DNA of 64,000 bases from Burkholderia sp. Ac-20365 (lineage in GTDB: Bacteria; Pseudomonadota; Gammaproteobacteria; Burkholderiales; Burkholderiaceae). The notes below the pieces were generated by a model, which saw only the letters and a program-made list of their open reading frames with translations, did not search any database and had not been told where the DNA came from. Below are positions 1 to 7,306 of the stretch, in pieces (the first letter of the stretch is position 1; the number at the start of each line of letters is the position of its first letter). The translations under genes and the position numbers were made by a program. The stretch is from positions 186,001 through 250,000 of the forward strand of contig NZ_JAAGPI010000010.1 of NCBI RefSeq assembly GCF_017104715.1, given 5' to 3'.

Positions 1-180
1 GTCGCTGGCTTTATTGCGGATCGGTTTGGGAATGCTGTGAGCTTTTTTGGGCTTGCAGCGGCGGGGGCTCTCGCAGTGTTGCTTGTTTGGGCTGCTATGC
101 CTGAGACTCGCGATGCTGAAGGTGGTAAGCAGGAGGAGCCTGCACCCGCTTCGTCGTCTTCTACTTCTGAAGCGGGGTGA
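1..180 (+). CDS. C-terminal end of an MFS-type transporter (partial)
   Basis: The reading frame is open from base 1 and stops at 178-180, giving the last 59 residues of a protein that starts upstream of the window. It shows one hydrophobic segment (around residues 12-34) preceded by a short GFIADRFG motif, typical of the loop before a late membrane helix in major facilitator permeases, then a charged, Ser/Pro-rich cytoplasmic tail. Substrate cannot be inferred. Codon use is unlike the window average: 27 codons end in T and only 6 in C. The gene runs into repeat copy A. Family assignment rests on the tail only. Confidence 0.6.
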   Translation, partial: VAGFIADRFGNAVSFFGLAAAGALAVLLVWAAMPETRDAEGGKQEEPAPASSSSTSEAG

Positions 181-229
181 GTGAGGTTGGTTTTGTCTGG
201 GACGCTTGGTCGGTGTTTTTGGCTTCATC

Positions 230-884
230 GCTGGCATCCGCGATTTGCCTTGCCTGCTTCACGCGTCGCCCCTGTGCGGGGCGGCACTTACTTTCTTTGC
301 CGCCGCAAAGAAAGTAAGCAAAGAAAGCGGGCTAACACCGCCCGTACTTGACCACCGCCTGAGGGCCCCCAACGGGTCCTCCACTTCAAACGGCAATCTG
401 CCATTCATTGCCCGTTGCCAGCGCCTTGAACAGGCGCCTCACCCACTTCAATCACCCGAAACACAGCCAGCGGCTGCGAATGGTTAATGCCGCCCAGGTG
501 GCAAACTGTGTGTCGGTCGTAGTGCTTCACCCGGCAGCGCTCCTACGACACCGATCGTGTTTTTCAGTCCGGAGTGAAAGGCATAAGCCGCGAAAACCTA
601 CACACAGTTTGCCGCTATGGAACGTGGGAGATGCGATCGCGCCAGTGGCAACGCGAGAGTGTGAAGCGGGTGATGAGCCAATTCGAAGCATTGGCAACGG
701 GCATCGAGAACAGCGATGCCGCGAACAGGACGGGGCCGCTGGGGGCCCGTGGGCAACAACAAAGAACTGGCGGTGTTCAGCGGCTTTCTTTTGCCTACTT
801 TTCTTTGCCGCGGCAAAGAAAAGTAGGTGCCGCCCCGCACAGGGGCGACGCTTGAAGCAGGCAAAACAAATCGCGGATGCCAGC
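230..884. repeat. Hairpin-rich intergenic repeat, copy A (655 bp)
   Basis: The element is bounded by a perfect 17-bp inverted repeat (230-246 and 868-884, starting gctggcatccgcgat). Inside are: a GC hairpin module (cgtcgcccctgtgcgg and its inverse near 835-850); a perfect 14-bp-arm hairpin with a cgcc loop (287-318, arms cttactttctttgc); a perfect 34-bp palindrome (794-827, half-site cctacttttctttgccg); and an inner perfect 14-bp inverted repeat (500-513 and 600-613, ggcaaactgtgtgt). It fills the gap between an MFS gene ending at 180 and an MHS gene ending at 938, both transcribed toward it. The flanks are G/T-rich on the left (181-229) and A/C-rich on the right (885-937). ORFs inside are by-products of the palindromes. 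There is no transposase. Same orientation as copy C, opposite to copy B. Confidence 0.92.
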
Positions 885-937
885 AAAAGCGACAACAAGA
901 CCAAACCAAACCAGCGTCGCAGACAAACAAAAACCCA

Positions 938-2287
938 CTAATCGATTGGCCTCCCAGCAGTCTCACGAACAAACGGCAGAGCCAACAAAGAAACCACCCC
1001 ACACCCAATCAGATACCACGCCGGCGCGAGCGTATTCCCTGACAACTGAATCAGCCACGTAGCAAAAAACTGCGCGAATCCACCAAAAATCGACACCCCG
1101 AGACAATAAACAATCGACATCCCGGTAGCGCGTATTTCACGCGGAAACATCTCCGGCAACATGACGATATTAGGCACCGCAGTGAACGCAACAAGCACAC
1201 CCAGCACAGCAACAACAGCAAGCAGAACAGGCACAGTAGGCACGGCATTGATAACCATAAAAGCCGGATACACAGCCGCAATCAACAACACCCGCGAAAC
1301 CCACAGCACGCGCTTGCGCCCATACCGATCAGACAGAGAACCCGCAAACGGCGAACAGATAACCGTCACAAACGCAGCCGTCCACGACGCCCACAACGCG
1401 AGCGACATCGGCAGATGCAAAATCTTGATCGCGTAAGTGGACAGATAAAACAACACGATATAGTTCGCAGCAGTTCCGCCAATCGTCGTCACGACCCCCG
1501 CCGTAATCGCACCCATATGCGTGCCAAATATCTCACGCACCGGCTTCGCAACGGTTGAAGCCTCAAGCACCGGCACGTCCGACGAAGCTGCCGGCATCGG
1601 CAAGGTTTCATCCAGATGCCGCCGGATGTACACACCAATCGGACCCATCGCCATACCGATCACGAACGGCACGCGCCAGCCCCAACTCTCCAGCGCATGC
1701 GTCGACAGCATCGCCGCGAGCGCGACGCCGAGCAGCGAGCCGACCACCGTGTTCAAGCCCTGACTCACGAACTGCCAGCTGCCGTAAAAGCCACGCGTGC
1801 GGTCGCTGCCGTACTCCATCAGCAACGACGTCGATGCGCCGATCTCGCCGCCCAGCGCAAAGCCCTGAATCAGCCGAGCAAGAATCACGAGCACAGGCGC
1901 GGCGAGCCCGATCGCCGCATACGTCGGCGCAAACGCGATGATCGCCGAGCCGAGCGTCATCAGCCACAACGTGAGGCTCATCGCCGCCTTGCGGCCCGCG
2001 CGGTCCGCATACGCGCCGAGCACCACGCCGCCCACGGGCCGCATGATGAAACCGACGCCGAAGGTGCCGACGGCCAGCATCAACTGCGCAAGCTGACCTT
2101 CAACGGGAAAGTACAGCTTGCCGATGATCGTCGCGAAGAAGCTGTAAATCGTGAAGTCGAAGAACTCGAGGCCGTTGCCGAGCGTGATCGCGGCGATCGC
2201 TTTTGCGTGGCTCACGCGCTGCGGTTGCGTATCGTTCGTCGCGGCGTTGTCGTTCGGCGTGGAAGCCGGTGCGGCTGTCGTCGTCAT
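938..2287 (-). CDS. MHS-family MFS transporter (metabolite:H+ symporter)
   Basis: A 449-residue inner-membrane permease with about 12 hydrophobic segments. The N-terminal part shows the MHS signature: an ITLGNGLEFFDFTIYSF first helix, then GGVVLGAYADRAGRKAAM in the loop between helices 2 and 3 and a second copy, GSLSDRYGRKRVLW, near residue 318. Members such as citrate, proline/betaine, ketoglutarate and shikimate transporters move organic acids or zwitterions with protons; the substrate here is unknown. The start is the first ATG of the frame. It lies 18 bp downstream of the M20 hydrolase on the same strand and is probably co-transcribed, so it may import that enzyme's substrate. Third positions shift from 7 T:31 C at the 5' end to 27 T:7 C in the last 75 codons, next to repeat A. 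Confidence 0.88.
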   Translation of the reverse strand: MTTTAAPASTPNDNAATNDTQPQRVSHAKAIAAITLGNGLEFFDFTIYSFFATIIGKLYFPVEGQLAQLMLAVGTFGVGFIMRPVGGVVLGAYADRAGRKAAMSLTLWLMTLGSAIIAFAPTYAAIGLAAPVLVILARLIQGFALGGEIGASTSLLMEYGSDRTRGFYGSWQFVSQGLNTVVGSLLGVALAAMLSTHALESWGWRVPFVIGMAMGPIGVYIRRHLDETLPMPAASSDVPVLEASTVAKPVREIFGTHMGAITAGVVTTIGGTAANYIVLFYLSTYAIKILHLPMSLALWASWTAAFVTVICSPFAGSLSDRYGRKRVLWVSRVLLIAAVYPAFMVINAVPTVPVLLAVVAVLGVLVAFTAVPNIVMLPEMFPREIRATGMSIVYCLGVSIFGGFAQFFATWLIQLSGNTLAPAWYLIGCGVVSLLALPFVRETAGRPID

Positions 2288-2305
2288 GTCCGTCTCCCGA
2301 ACGGG

Positions 2306-3478
2306 TCAGGCCAGAAACGCCTGCGCGAGTCGCACCCAGTAGGCGGCGCCCGTCGCGAGGCAATCGTCGTTGAAGTCGTAGCCAGGGTTGTGCACCATGC
2401 AGCCGCCCTCGCCGTCCCCGTTACCGATGATCAGATACGAGCCCGCGCATTGCTCCAGCATGAACGCAAAGTCTTCGCTGCCCGTCAGCGGCTGCATTTT
2501 CCCGATCAGGCCTTCGTCGCCAACCCAGTCGCGCGCAACCTGCGTCGCGAACGCCGTCATCTCCACATCGTTGACGAGCACGGGATAGCGGCGCTGATAA
2601 TCGACCTCGGCACGCGCGCCATACACCGACGCCTGCCCATGCACGACTTCCAGAATGCGCGTCTCCAGATAGTTGCGCACCTCAGGGTTCAAGGCGCGCA
2701 CGGAAAGGCGCATCTCGGCCGTTTCGGGAATCACGTTGGGTGCGTCGCCCGCGTGAATCGCGCCGACGGTGATGATCGCCATGTCGAGCGGCGCGACGTT
2801 GCGCGACACGATGGTCTGCAACGCCAGCACCATCTGCGCGCATACGACGACGGGATCGACAGCCTTGTGCGGCACGGCGCCGTGGCCGCCGCGTCCCGTC
2901 ACCTTGATGATGACGGTATCCGACGACGCCATGAACGAGCCGGGCAGAAAGCCGAACTTGCCCGTCGGGAAACCCGGCATGTTGTGCATCGCGAACACGG
3001 CGTCGCACGGGAAGCGCTCGAAAAGGCCGTCTTCGATCATTTTCTTCGCGCCCGCGAGCCCCTCTTCCGCGGGCTGGAAAATCAGGTTCAGCGTCCCGTC
3101 GAACGAACGTTCCTGTGCGAGATGCTTCGCAGCCGCCAGCAGCATCGCTGTGTGGCCGTCGTGGCCGCATGCGTGCATCTTGCCGGGCAGCTTGCTCGCG
3201 TACGGCAGGCCCGTCTTCTCGTGAATCGGCAGCGCGTCCATGTCGGCGCGCAGGCCCAGCTTGCGTGAGCCGCTGCCTACTTTCAGTTGCCCGACAACAC
3301 CCGTTTGACCCAGCCCGCGCGTCACCGTGTAGCCCCACTCGGCGAGCTTTTCGGCGACCAGATCGCCGGTGACGTGCTCTTCGTACGCAAGCTCGGGGTG
3401 CGCATGGATGCGGTGCCGCAACGCAATCATTTCTGCTTCGAGATCGGCGATGCCGGCGGGGATGACCATGGTGTTCAC
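2306..3478 (-). CDS. M20-family amidohydrolase (hippurate hydrolase/IAA-amino acid hydrolase type)
   Basis: A 390-residue cytoplasmic metallo-amidohydrolase of the M20D type. Motifs seen: RADMDALPI, HACGHDGHTAMLL (metal-binding His), QPAEEGLAGAKKM (catalytic and metal-binding Glu pair), a central dimerisation domain starting near KVTGRGGHGAVPH, and the C-terminal GSEDFAFM with AGSYLIIGNG. The family removes the N-acyl group from amino acids or opens amide conjugates. I chose the GTG at 3478 because a GGAGA sequence lies 8 bases upstream; an ATG three codons later is possible, and the longer frame to 3520 lacks support. It is divergent from the LysR at 3605, and a perfect palindrome lies between them. 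It probably forms an operon with the MHS transporter. Confidence 0.88.
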   Translation of the reverse strand: MNTMVIPAGIADLEAEMIALRHRIHAHPELAYEEHVTGDLVAEKLAEWGYTVTRGLGQTGVVGQLKVGSGSRKLGLRADMDALPIHEKTGLPYASKLPGKMHACGHDGHTAMLLAAAKHLAQERSFDGTLNLIFQPAEEGLAGAKKMIEDGLFERFPCDAVFAMHNMPGFPTGKFGFLPGSFMASSDTVIIKVTGRGGHGAVPHKAVDPVVVCAQMVLALQTIVSRNVAPLDMAIITVGAIHAGDAPNVIPETAEMRLSVRALNPEVRNYLETRILEVVHGQASVYGARAEVDYQRRYPVLVNDVEMTAFATQVARDWVGDEGLIGKMQPLTGSEDFAFMLEQCAGSYLIIGNGDGEGGCMVHNPGYDFNDDCLATGAAYWVRLAQAFLA

Positions 3479-3554
3479 GCTGCTGTCTCCATCGAATGTC
3501 CGTGAACCCAGCATAGCCAACCGTTTTTTTGACGGGCAGACGGGAAACGGTTAC

Positions 3555-3577
3555 GGTGGCAACCAGTAGTTGCCACC
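3555..3577. promoter_or_regulatory. Perfect 9-bp palindrome between divergent genes (candidate LysR operator)
   Basis: Arms ggtggcaac (3555-3563) and gttgccacc (3569-3577) are separated by 5 bases. The site lies between the M20 hydrolase (start 3478) and the divergent lysR-type gene (start 3605), 28 bases before the regulator start, the usual place for an autoregulatory LysR site. The palindrome is seen directly; binding is inferred. Confidence 0.55.
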
Positions 3578-3604
3578 CACGATGCCACCCTTCATCCGTC
3601 TGAC

Positions 3605-4555
3605 ATGAAACTGCATCAACTCAGCACGCTCGCCGCCATCGCCGAGACGGGCAGCATTCGCGCCGCCGCGCGGCAACTGGGCCTGTCGCCCGCCGCCGTC
3701 ACCAAGTCCGTGCGCGAACTGGAGGCGGATCTGCGCGCGCCGCTCGTGATTCGCGGCACCTCGGGCGTGGCGTTCACCGAATACGGTCGGGCGCTCGTCG
3801 TCCATGCGCGGCTCGTGCTCGGTCAACTCGCGCGCGCCGAGGCGGAACTCGAAGCGATGCGCGGCGCGGCGGCGGGAAAACTCTCGGTGGGCGTGACGCC
3901 GTGGCTCGCGCTGACGTTCCTGCCGGAAACGGTCAACCGCTTCAAGCAGCGCATGCCCGATGTGCAACTGGAATTCTTCGAAGGCTTATTGGCTGTCGTG
4001 CAGCCGCGCTTGCGCGACGGCAGTCTCGACTTTTCGATTGGGCGGCCCCCGCCTGCGTCGCCGCAATCGGAGTTTCACAACGTGCCGCTCTTTTCGACGC
4101 ACTCGGCCGTCGTCGCGCGGCGCGATCATCCGCTTGCGGGATGCCGCTCGCTGCACGAACTGCAGGATGCCGAATGGGTGTTGAACTGGGACCCGGCGAG
4201 CCGTGAGTCGATGGCGGACAACCTGTTCCGCAAGCGTGGCATGAGAGTGCCGCACACGATCCATCTCGCGCATTCGTTCGCAATCGTGCTGGGCCTGCTT
4301 CAGCAGACCGATTTGCTCAGCATCTTTCCGTGGCCGCTCGTCGAGGTGAACATCGCGAAGGCGAATCTGCGCGCGCTGCCGCTGGGTGAAGTGGTCGACG
4401 AGACGATCGTCAGCATTACGTCGCGGCGCGGGGTGCCCGTGAGTCCGGCGGGCGCGTGCTTTATCGAATGCCTGCGTGAAGTGATCGATGAAGGCGCGCG
4501 GTCGCAGGATGCGGACCGCCGCCGTCTGTTTCATTCGATCGAACTGCTTTTTTAG
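3605..4555 (+). CDS. LysR-family transcriptional regulator
   Basis: 316 residues. The N-terminal winged helix-turn-helix is MKLHQLSTLAAIAETGSIRA followed by ARQLGLSPAAVTKSVRELE; a LysR-type effector domain begins near residue 92 (GKLSVGVTPWLALTFLPE). It resembles TsaR/AbgR-like regulators of amide or aromatic catabolism, but the inducer is unknown. It is divergent from the M20 hydrolase and MHS transporter operon and most probably controls it and itself through the palindrome at 3555-3577. Its 3' end faces the aldehyde dehydrogenase 3' end with only 26 bases between and no repeat. Third positions in its last 72 or so codons are ordinary (13 T:21 C), a useful control for the repeat-associated bias. 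Confidence 0.88.
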   Translation: MKLHQLSTLAAIAETGSIRAAARQLGLSPAAVTKSVRELEADLRAPLVIRGTSGVAFTEYGRALVVHARLVLGQLARAEAELEAMRGAAAGKLSVGVTPWLALTFLPETVNRFKQRMPDVQLEFFEGLLAVVQPRLRDGSLDFSIGRPPPASPQSEFHNVPLFSTHSAVVARRDHPLAGCRSLHELQDAEWVLNWDPASRESMADNLFRKRGMRVPHTIHLAHSFAIVLGLLQQTDLLSIFPWPLVEVNIAKANLRALPLGEVVDETIVSITSRRGVPVSPAGACFIECLREVIDEGARSQDADRRRLFHSIELLF

Positions 4556-4581
4556 GGCTTTATTTACCGCTTATTTTCCGC

Positions 4582-6009
4582 TTATTTCCCGTACCCGACG
4601 ACGCCCTTGATCTCCAGGAAGTCCTCGAGACCGAACTCGCCGTACTCGCGCCCGTTACCCGACTGACGATAACCACCGAACGGCGCTTCGGGCGAATACT
4701 CCGCGTAGTTCAGATAGATCGTGCCCGTGCGCAGCCGTTTGGCGACGGCGCGCGCGCGTTCGAGCGAGGCCGACTGCACATAGCCTGCGAGACCGTAGAT
4801 GCTGTCGTTGGCCATCGCGACGGCTTCGTCTTCCGTGTCGTAGCCGAGAATCGACAGCACGGGTCCGAAGATTTCTTCGCGCGCGACGGTCATGTCGTGC
4901 TTCACGTGACCGAACACCGTCGGGCGCACGTAGTAGCCTTCGCCCAGACCTTCGGGCTTGCCCGGTCCACCTGCTGCGAGCACGGCGCCTTCGCGCACGC
5001 CGGCTTCGATCATCGACTGGATCTTGTCGTACTGCTGCTGGCTGATGACAGGACCGAGATTCGTCGACGGCGCATCGGCCGGACCGACGACGAGCGCATC
5101 GGCGACTTCCTTCGCATAGCTCAATGCTTCGTCCATGCGTGCGCGCGGCACGAACATCCGTGTAGGCGCGTCGCATGACTGGCCGCTGTTGTCGAAGCAT
5201 GCGCGTGCGCCGCGCGTGACGGCATCGCGCAGATCGGCGTCTTCGAGAATCAGGTTGGCGGACTTGCCGCCCAGTTCCTGATGCACGCGCTTGACGGTAT
5301 CCGCCGATGCTTTTGCGACCTGCACGCCTGCGCGCGTCGAGCCCGTGAACGACATCATGTCGATGTCCTTGTGACGCGACATGGCCTCGCCGACCACCTG
5401 CCCTTCGCCGTTGACGAGGTTGAACACGCCGGCGGGCACGCCTGCTTCATGCAGGATTTCCGCGTACAGCATCGCGCTCATCGGCGCGAGTTCGGACGGC
5501 TTGAGCACCATCGTGCAACCTGCTGCGAGCGCGGGCGCGACCTTGGTGGTGATCTGCAGTGCGGGCCAGTTCCATGGCGTGATGAGACCGCACACGCCGA
5601 CGGCTTCCTTGCGGATCAGCATGCTGCCTTTCATGTGTTCGAACTCGAACGCCTGCAGCGTGCGGATCATGGTTTCCAGATGCGCGGTGCCGGTCCATGC
5701 CTGTGCGTCGTTCGCGAACTGCTTCGGGGCGCCCATTTCGCGGCTGATCGCGTCGACCATATCGTCGTAGCGCTTGTTGTAGACCTCGAGAATCGATTGC
5801 AGCAGATCGATGCGCTGCTGCACCGTTGTTTCCGAGTACGAGACGAATGCTGCTTTGGCTGCGGCGACGGCGCGGTCTACATCGGCTGCGCTGCCGAGCG
5901 AGATTTGCGCGAAGGGCTTTGCGGTGGACGGATCGATGACATCGAGTGTTGTCGGCTCGATCGGGTCGATCCATTTGCCGTCGATGTAGAACTGTGTGGC
6001 GTTTTGCAT
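4582..6009 (-). CDS. NAD(P)-dependent aldehyde dehydrogenase family protein
   Basis: 475 residues, the normal length for the family. Catalytic residues are present: Cys279 in FDNSGQSC and general base Glu245 in HQELGGKS. The oxyanion/cofactor motif LITPWNWPA is near residue 143, and SFTGSTRAG lies around 220. The C-terminal FGGYRQSGNGREYGEFGLEDFLE motif is intact. It oxidises an aldehyde to a carboxylate in the cytoplasm; the neighbouring FAD amine oxidoreductase at 7307 suggests an amine-derived aldehyde. It starts at the ATG at 6009, divergent from the cupin gene at 6183 with a 173-bp shared promoter region. The exact substrate is unknown. The 3' end has normal third positions (10 T:29 C in about 70 codons). 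Confidence 0.9.
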   Translation of the reverse strand: MQNATQFYIDGKWIDPIEPTTLDVIDPSTAKPFAQISLGSAADVDRAVAAAKAAFVSYSETTVQQRIDLLQSILEVYNKRYDDMVDAISREMGAPKQFANDAQAWTGTAHLETMIRTLQAFEFEHMKGSMLIRKEAVGVCGLITPWNWPALQITTKVAPALAAGCTMVLKPSELAPMSAMLYAEILHEAGVPAGVFNLVNGEGQVVGEAMSRHKDIDMMSFTGSTRAGVQVAKASADTVKRVHQELGGKSANLILEDADLRDAVTRGARACFDNSGQSCDAPTRMFVPRARMDEALSYAKEVADALVVGPADAPSTNLGPVISQQQYDKIQSMIEAGVREGAVLAAGGPGKPEGLGEGYYVRPTVFGHVKHDMTVAREEIFGPVLSILGYDTEDEAVAMANDSIYGLAGYVQSASLERARAVAKRLRTGTIYLNYAEYSPEAPFGGYRQSGNGREYGEFGLEDFLEIKGVVGYGK

Positions 6010-6182
6010 GAAGGGTTCCTCTAACTGGTTTTGATCGAATGCATGTAATGCGTTACATCGACCGTCCTCAAACTACATGTCTTCAAATCGAAATTCATTG
6101 GCGGGCGGGTTTGGCTCAGACTCCCGTTTCCCATTCAACCGCTTTGACATTCTTCACTGCGATTTCATTCTGGAGACTACGT

Positions 6183-6554
6183 ATGAGCAACATTACTTTT
6201 ACCCGTATCGATGCCAAGGGTCCTGGTGCTTCGGGCTTGCAGCCGGCTTTGCATGATCCTGCTGACGTGATTCTCGATGGCGCTAAAGCGCCGCATGCTT
6301 TGACTGCTTTTGCTGATGCTGACAATGTGTTGACTGCTGGTGTGTGGCAATGCGATGCAGGTACGTTGAAGCTTTCCGATCTGCCGATTCATGAAGTGTG
6401 TGTGCTGATCGAAGGTGAAGTTGTGATTACCAGCGATGATGGGCGTAGCGATAGCTATAAGGCTGGTGATGCGTTCATTTTGCACAAGGGGTTTTCGGGT
6501 ACCTGGCATATGCCTGTTGCTACCAAGAAGTACAGCATCGTGTATTGTGGGTAA
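6183..6554 (+). CDS. Small cupin-domain protein (DUF861/EutQ-like)
   Basis: 123 residues forming a single cupin barrel. Motifs: LPIHEVCVLIEGEVVITSDDG (motif 1) and YKAGDAFILHKGFSGTWHM (motif 2), as in the ureidoglycine aminohydrolase-like cupin_3 family. Such proteins often sit beside FAD amine oxidoreductases and aldehyde dehydrogenases; their role in those clusters is unclear. I chose the ATG at 6183, preceded by GGAG about 7 bases upstream; a frame open from 6039 has no support. Codon use is highly unusual for the window along its whole length: 56 codons end in T and 24 in C, with many GCT, GGT and GAT. This could suggest foreign origin, but the same skew occurs in every gene next to the repeat family, and repeat copy B starts 29 bases after the stop. 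Confidence 0.82.
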   Translation: MSNITFTRIDAKGPGASGLQPALHDPADVILDGAKAPHALTAFADADNVLTAGVWQCDAGTLKLSDLPIHEVCVLIEGEVVITSDDGRSDSYKAGDAFILHKGFSGTWHMPVATKKYSIVYCG

Positions 6555-6582
6555 GGGTTTTTCGCGGTTTGCTTGTGTTGTT

Positions 6583-7270
6583 GCTGGCATCCGCGATGTG
6601 AGGTTTGCTTGTGTTGCCACTGGCATCCGCGATGTGATGTACCCCTTCACGCGTCGCCCCTGTGCGGGGCGGCACCTACTTTTCTTTGCCGCGGCAAAGA
6701 AAAGTAGGCAAAAGAAAGCCGCTGAACACCGCTAATTCTTGTCTCTGCCTGAGGGCCCCCAACAGTTCCTCCGCTTCACACGGCGCTCTGCCATTCACTG
6801 CCCGTTGCCAGCGCCTTGAATCGGCGCCTCACCCGCTTCACACTCCCGCGTCGCCACATGCGCGATCAAACTTCCCACGTTCTATAGCGGCAAACTGTGT
6901 GTAGGCTGTCGCGGCGTACGCGCATCACTCCGGACTGAACAGCACGATCGGTGTCGTAAGGGCGCTGACGTGTGGAGCACTACGACCTACACACAGTTTG
7001 CCACCTGGGCGGCATAAACCATTCGCTGCCGCGCGTTGTACAGCGGGTGATTGAAGCAGGTGAGGCGCGAATACAAGGCGTTGGCAACGAGTGGCGACTG
7101 AGAAGTTACCGTGTGAAGGATAAGAACCGTTGGGGTCCCTCAGGCAAAAACAAGAGCTGGCGGTGTTAGCCCGCTTTCTTTGCTTACTTTCTTTGCGGCG
7201 GCAAAGAAAGTAAGTGCCGCCCCGCACAGGGGCAACCCAGGCAAACCAATAACATCACGCGGATGCCAGC
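6583..7270. repeat. Hairpin-rich intergenic repeat, copy B (inverted orientation)
   Basis: Same family as copies A and C but reversed. The 34-bp palindrome comes first (6675-6708) and the 14-bp-arm hairpin last (7183-7214). The inner inverted repeat is longer here, a perfect 17 bp (6889-6905 and 6986-7002, ggcaaactgtgtgtagg). The left end motif ctggcatccgcgatgtg occurs twice in tandem (about 6584 and 6620) within an imperfect 36-37-bp duplication. The right end (7254-7270) has an imperfect terminal motif. It lies between the cupin gene (ends 6554) and the FAD oxidoreductase (ends 7307), which converge on it. No transposase or credible gene is present. Confidence 0.9.
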
Positions 7271-7306
7271 AAAAGCCCAAGCAAACCAACACCAACCCAA
7301 CCCCAA

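Noticed and set aside
230..884. Repeat copies as insertion sequences
   Set aside because: No transposase or long ORF, no visible target duplication. A MITE-like origin remains possible.
1616..3268. 550-residue plus-strand frame
   Set aside because: Spans two opposite-strand genes of known families and contains low-complexity Arg/His sequence.
6436..6735. Frames in the repeats containing LFFAAAKK and KSRQKKAAEHR
   Set aside because: They translate the palindromes of the repeat family; the same peptide arises in several frames and on both strands, so they are not genes.
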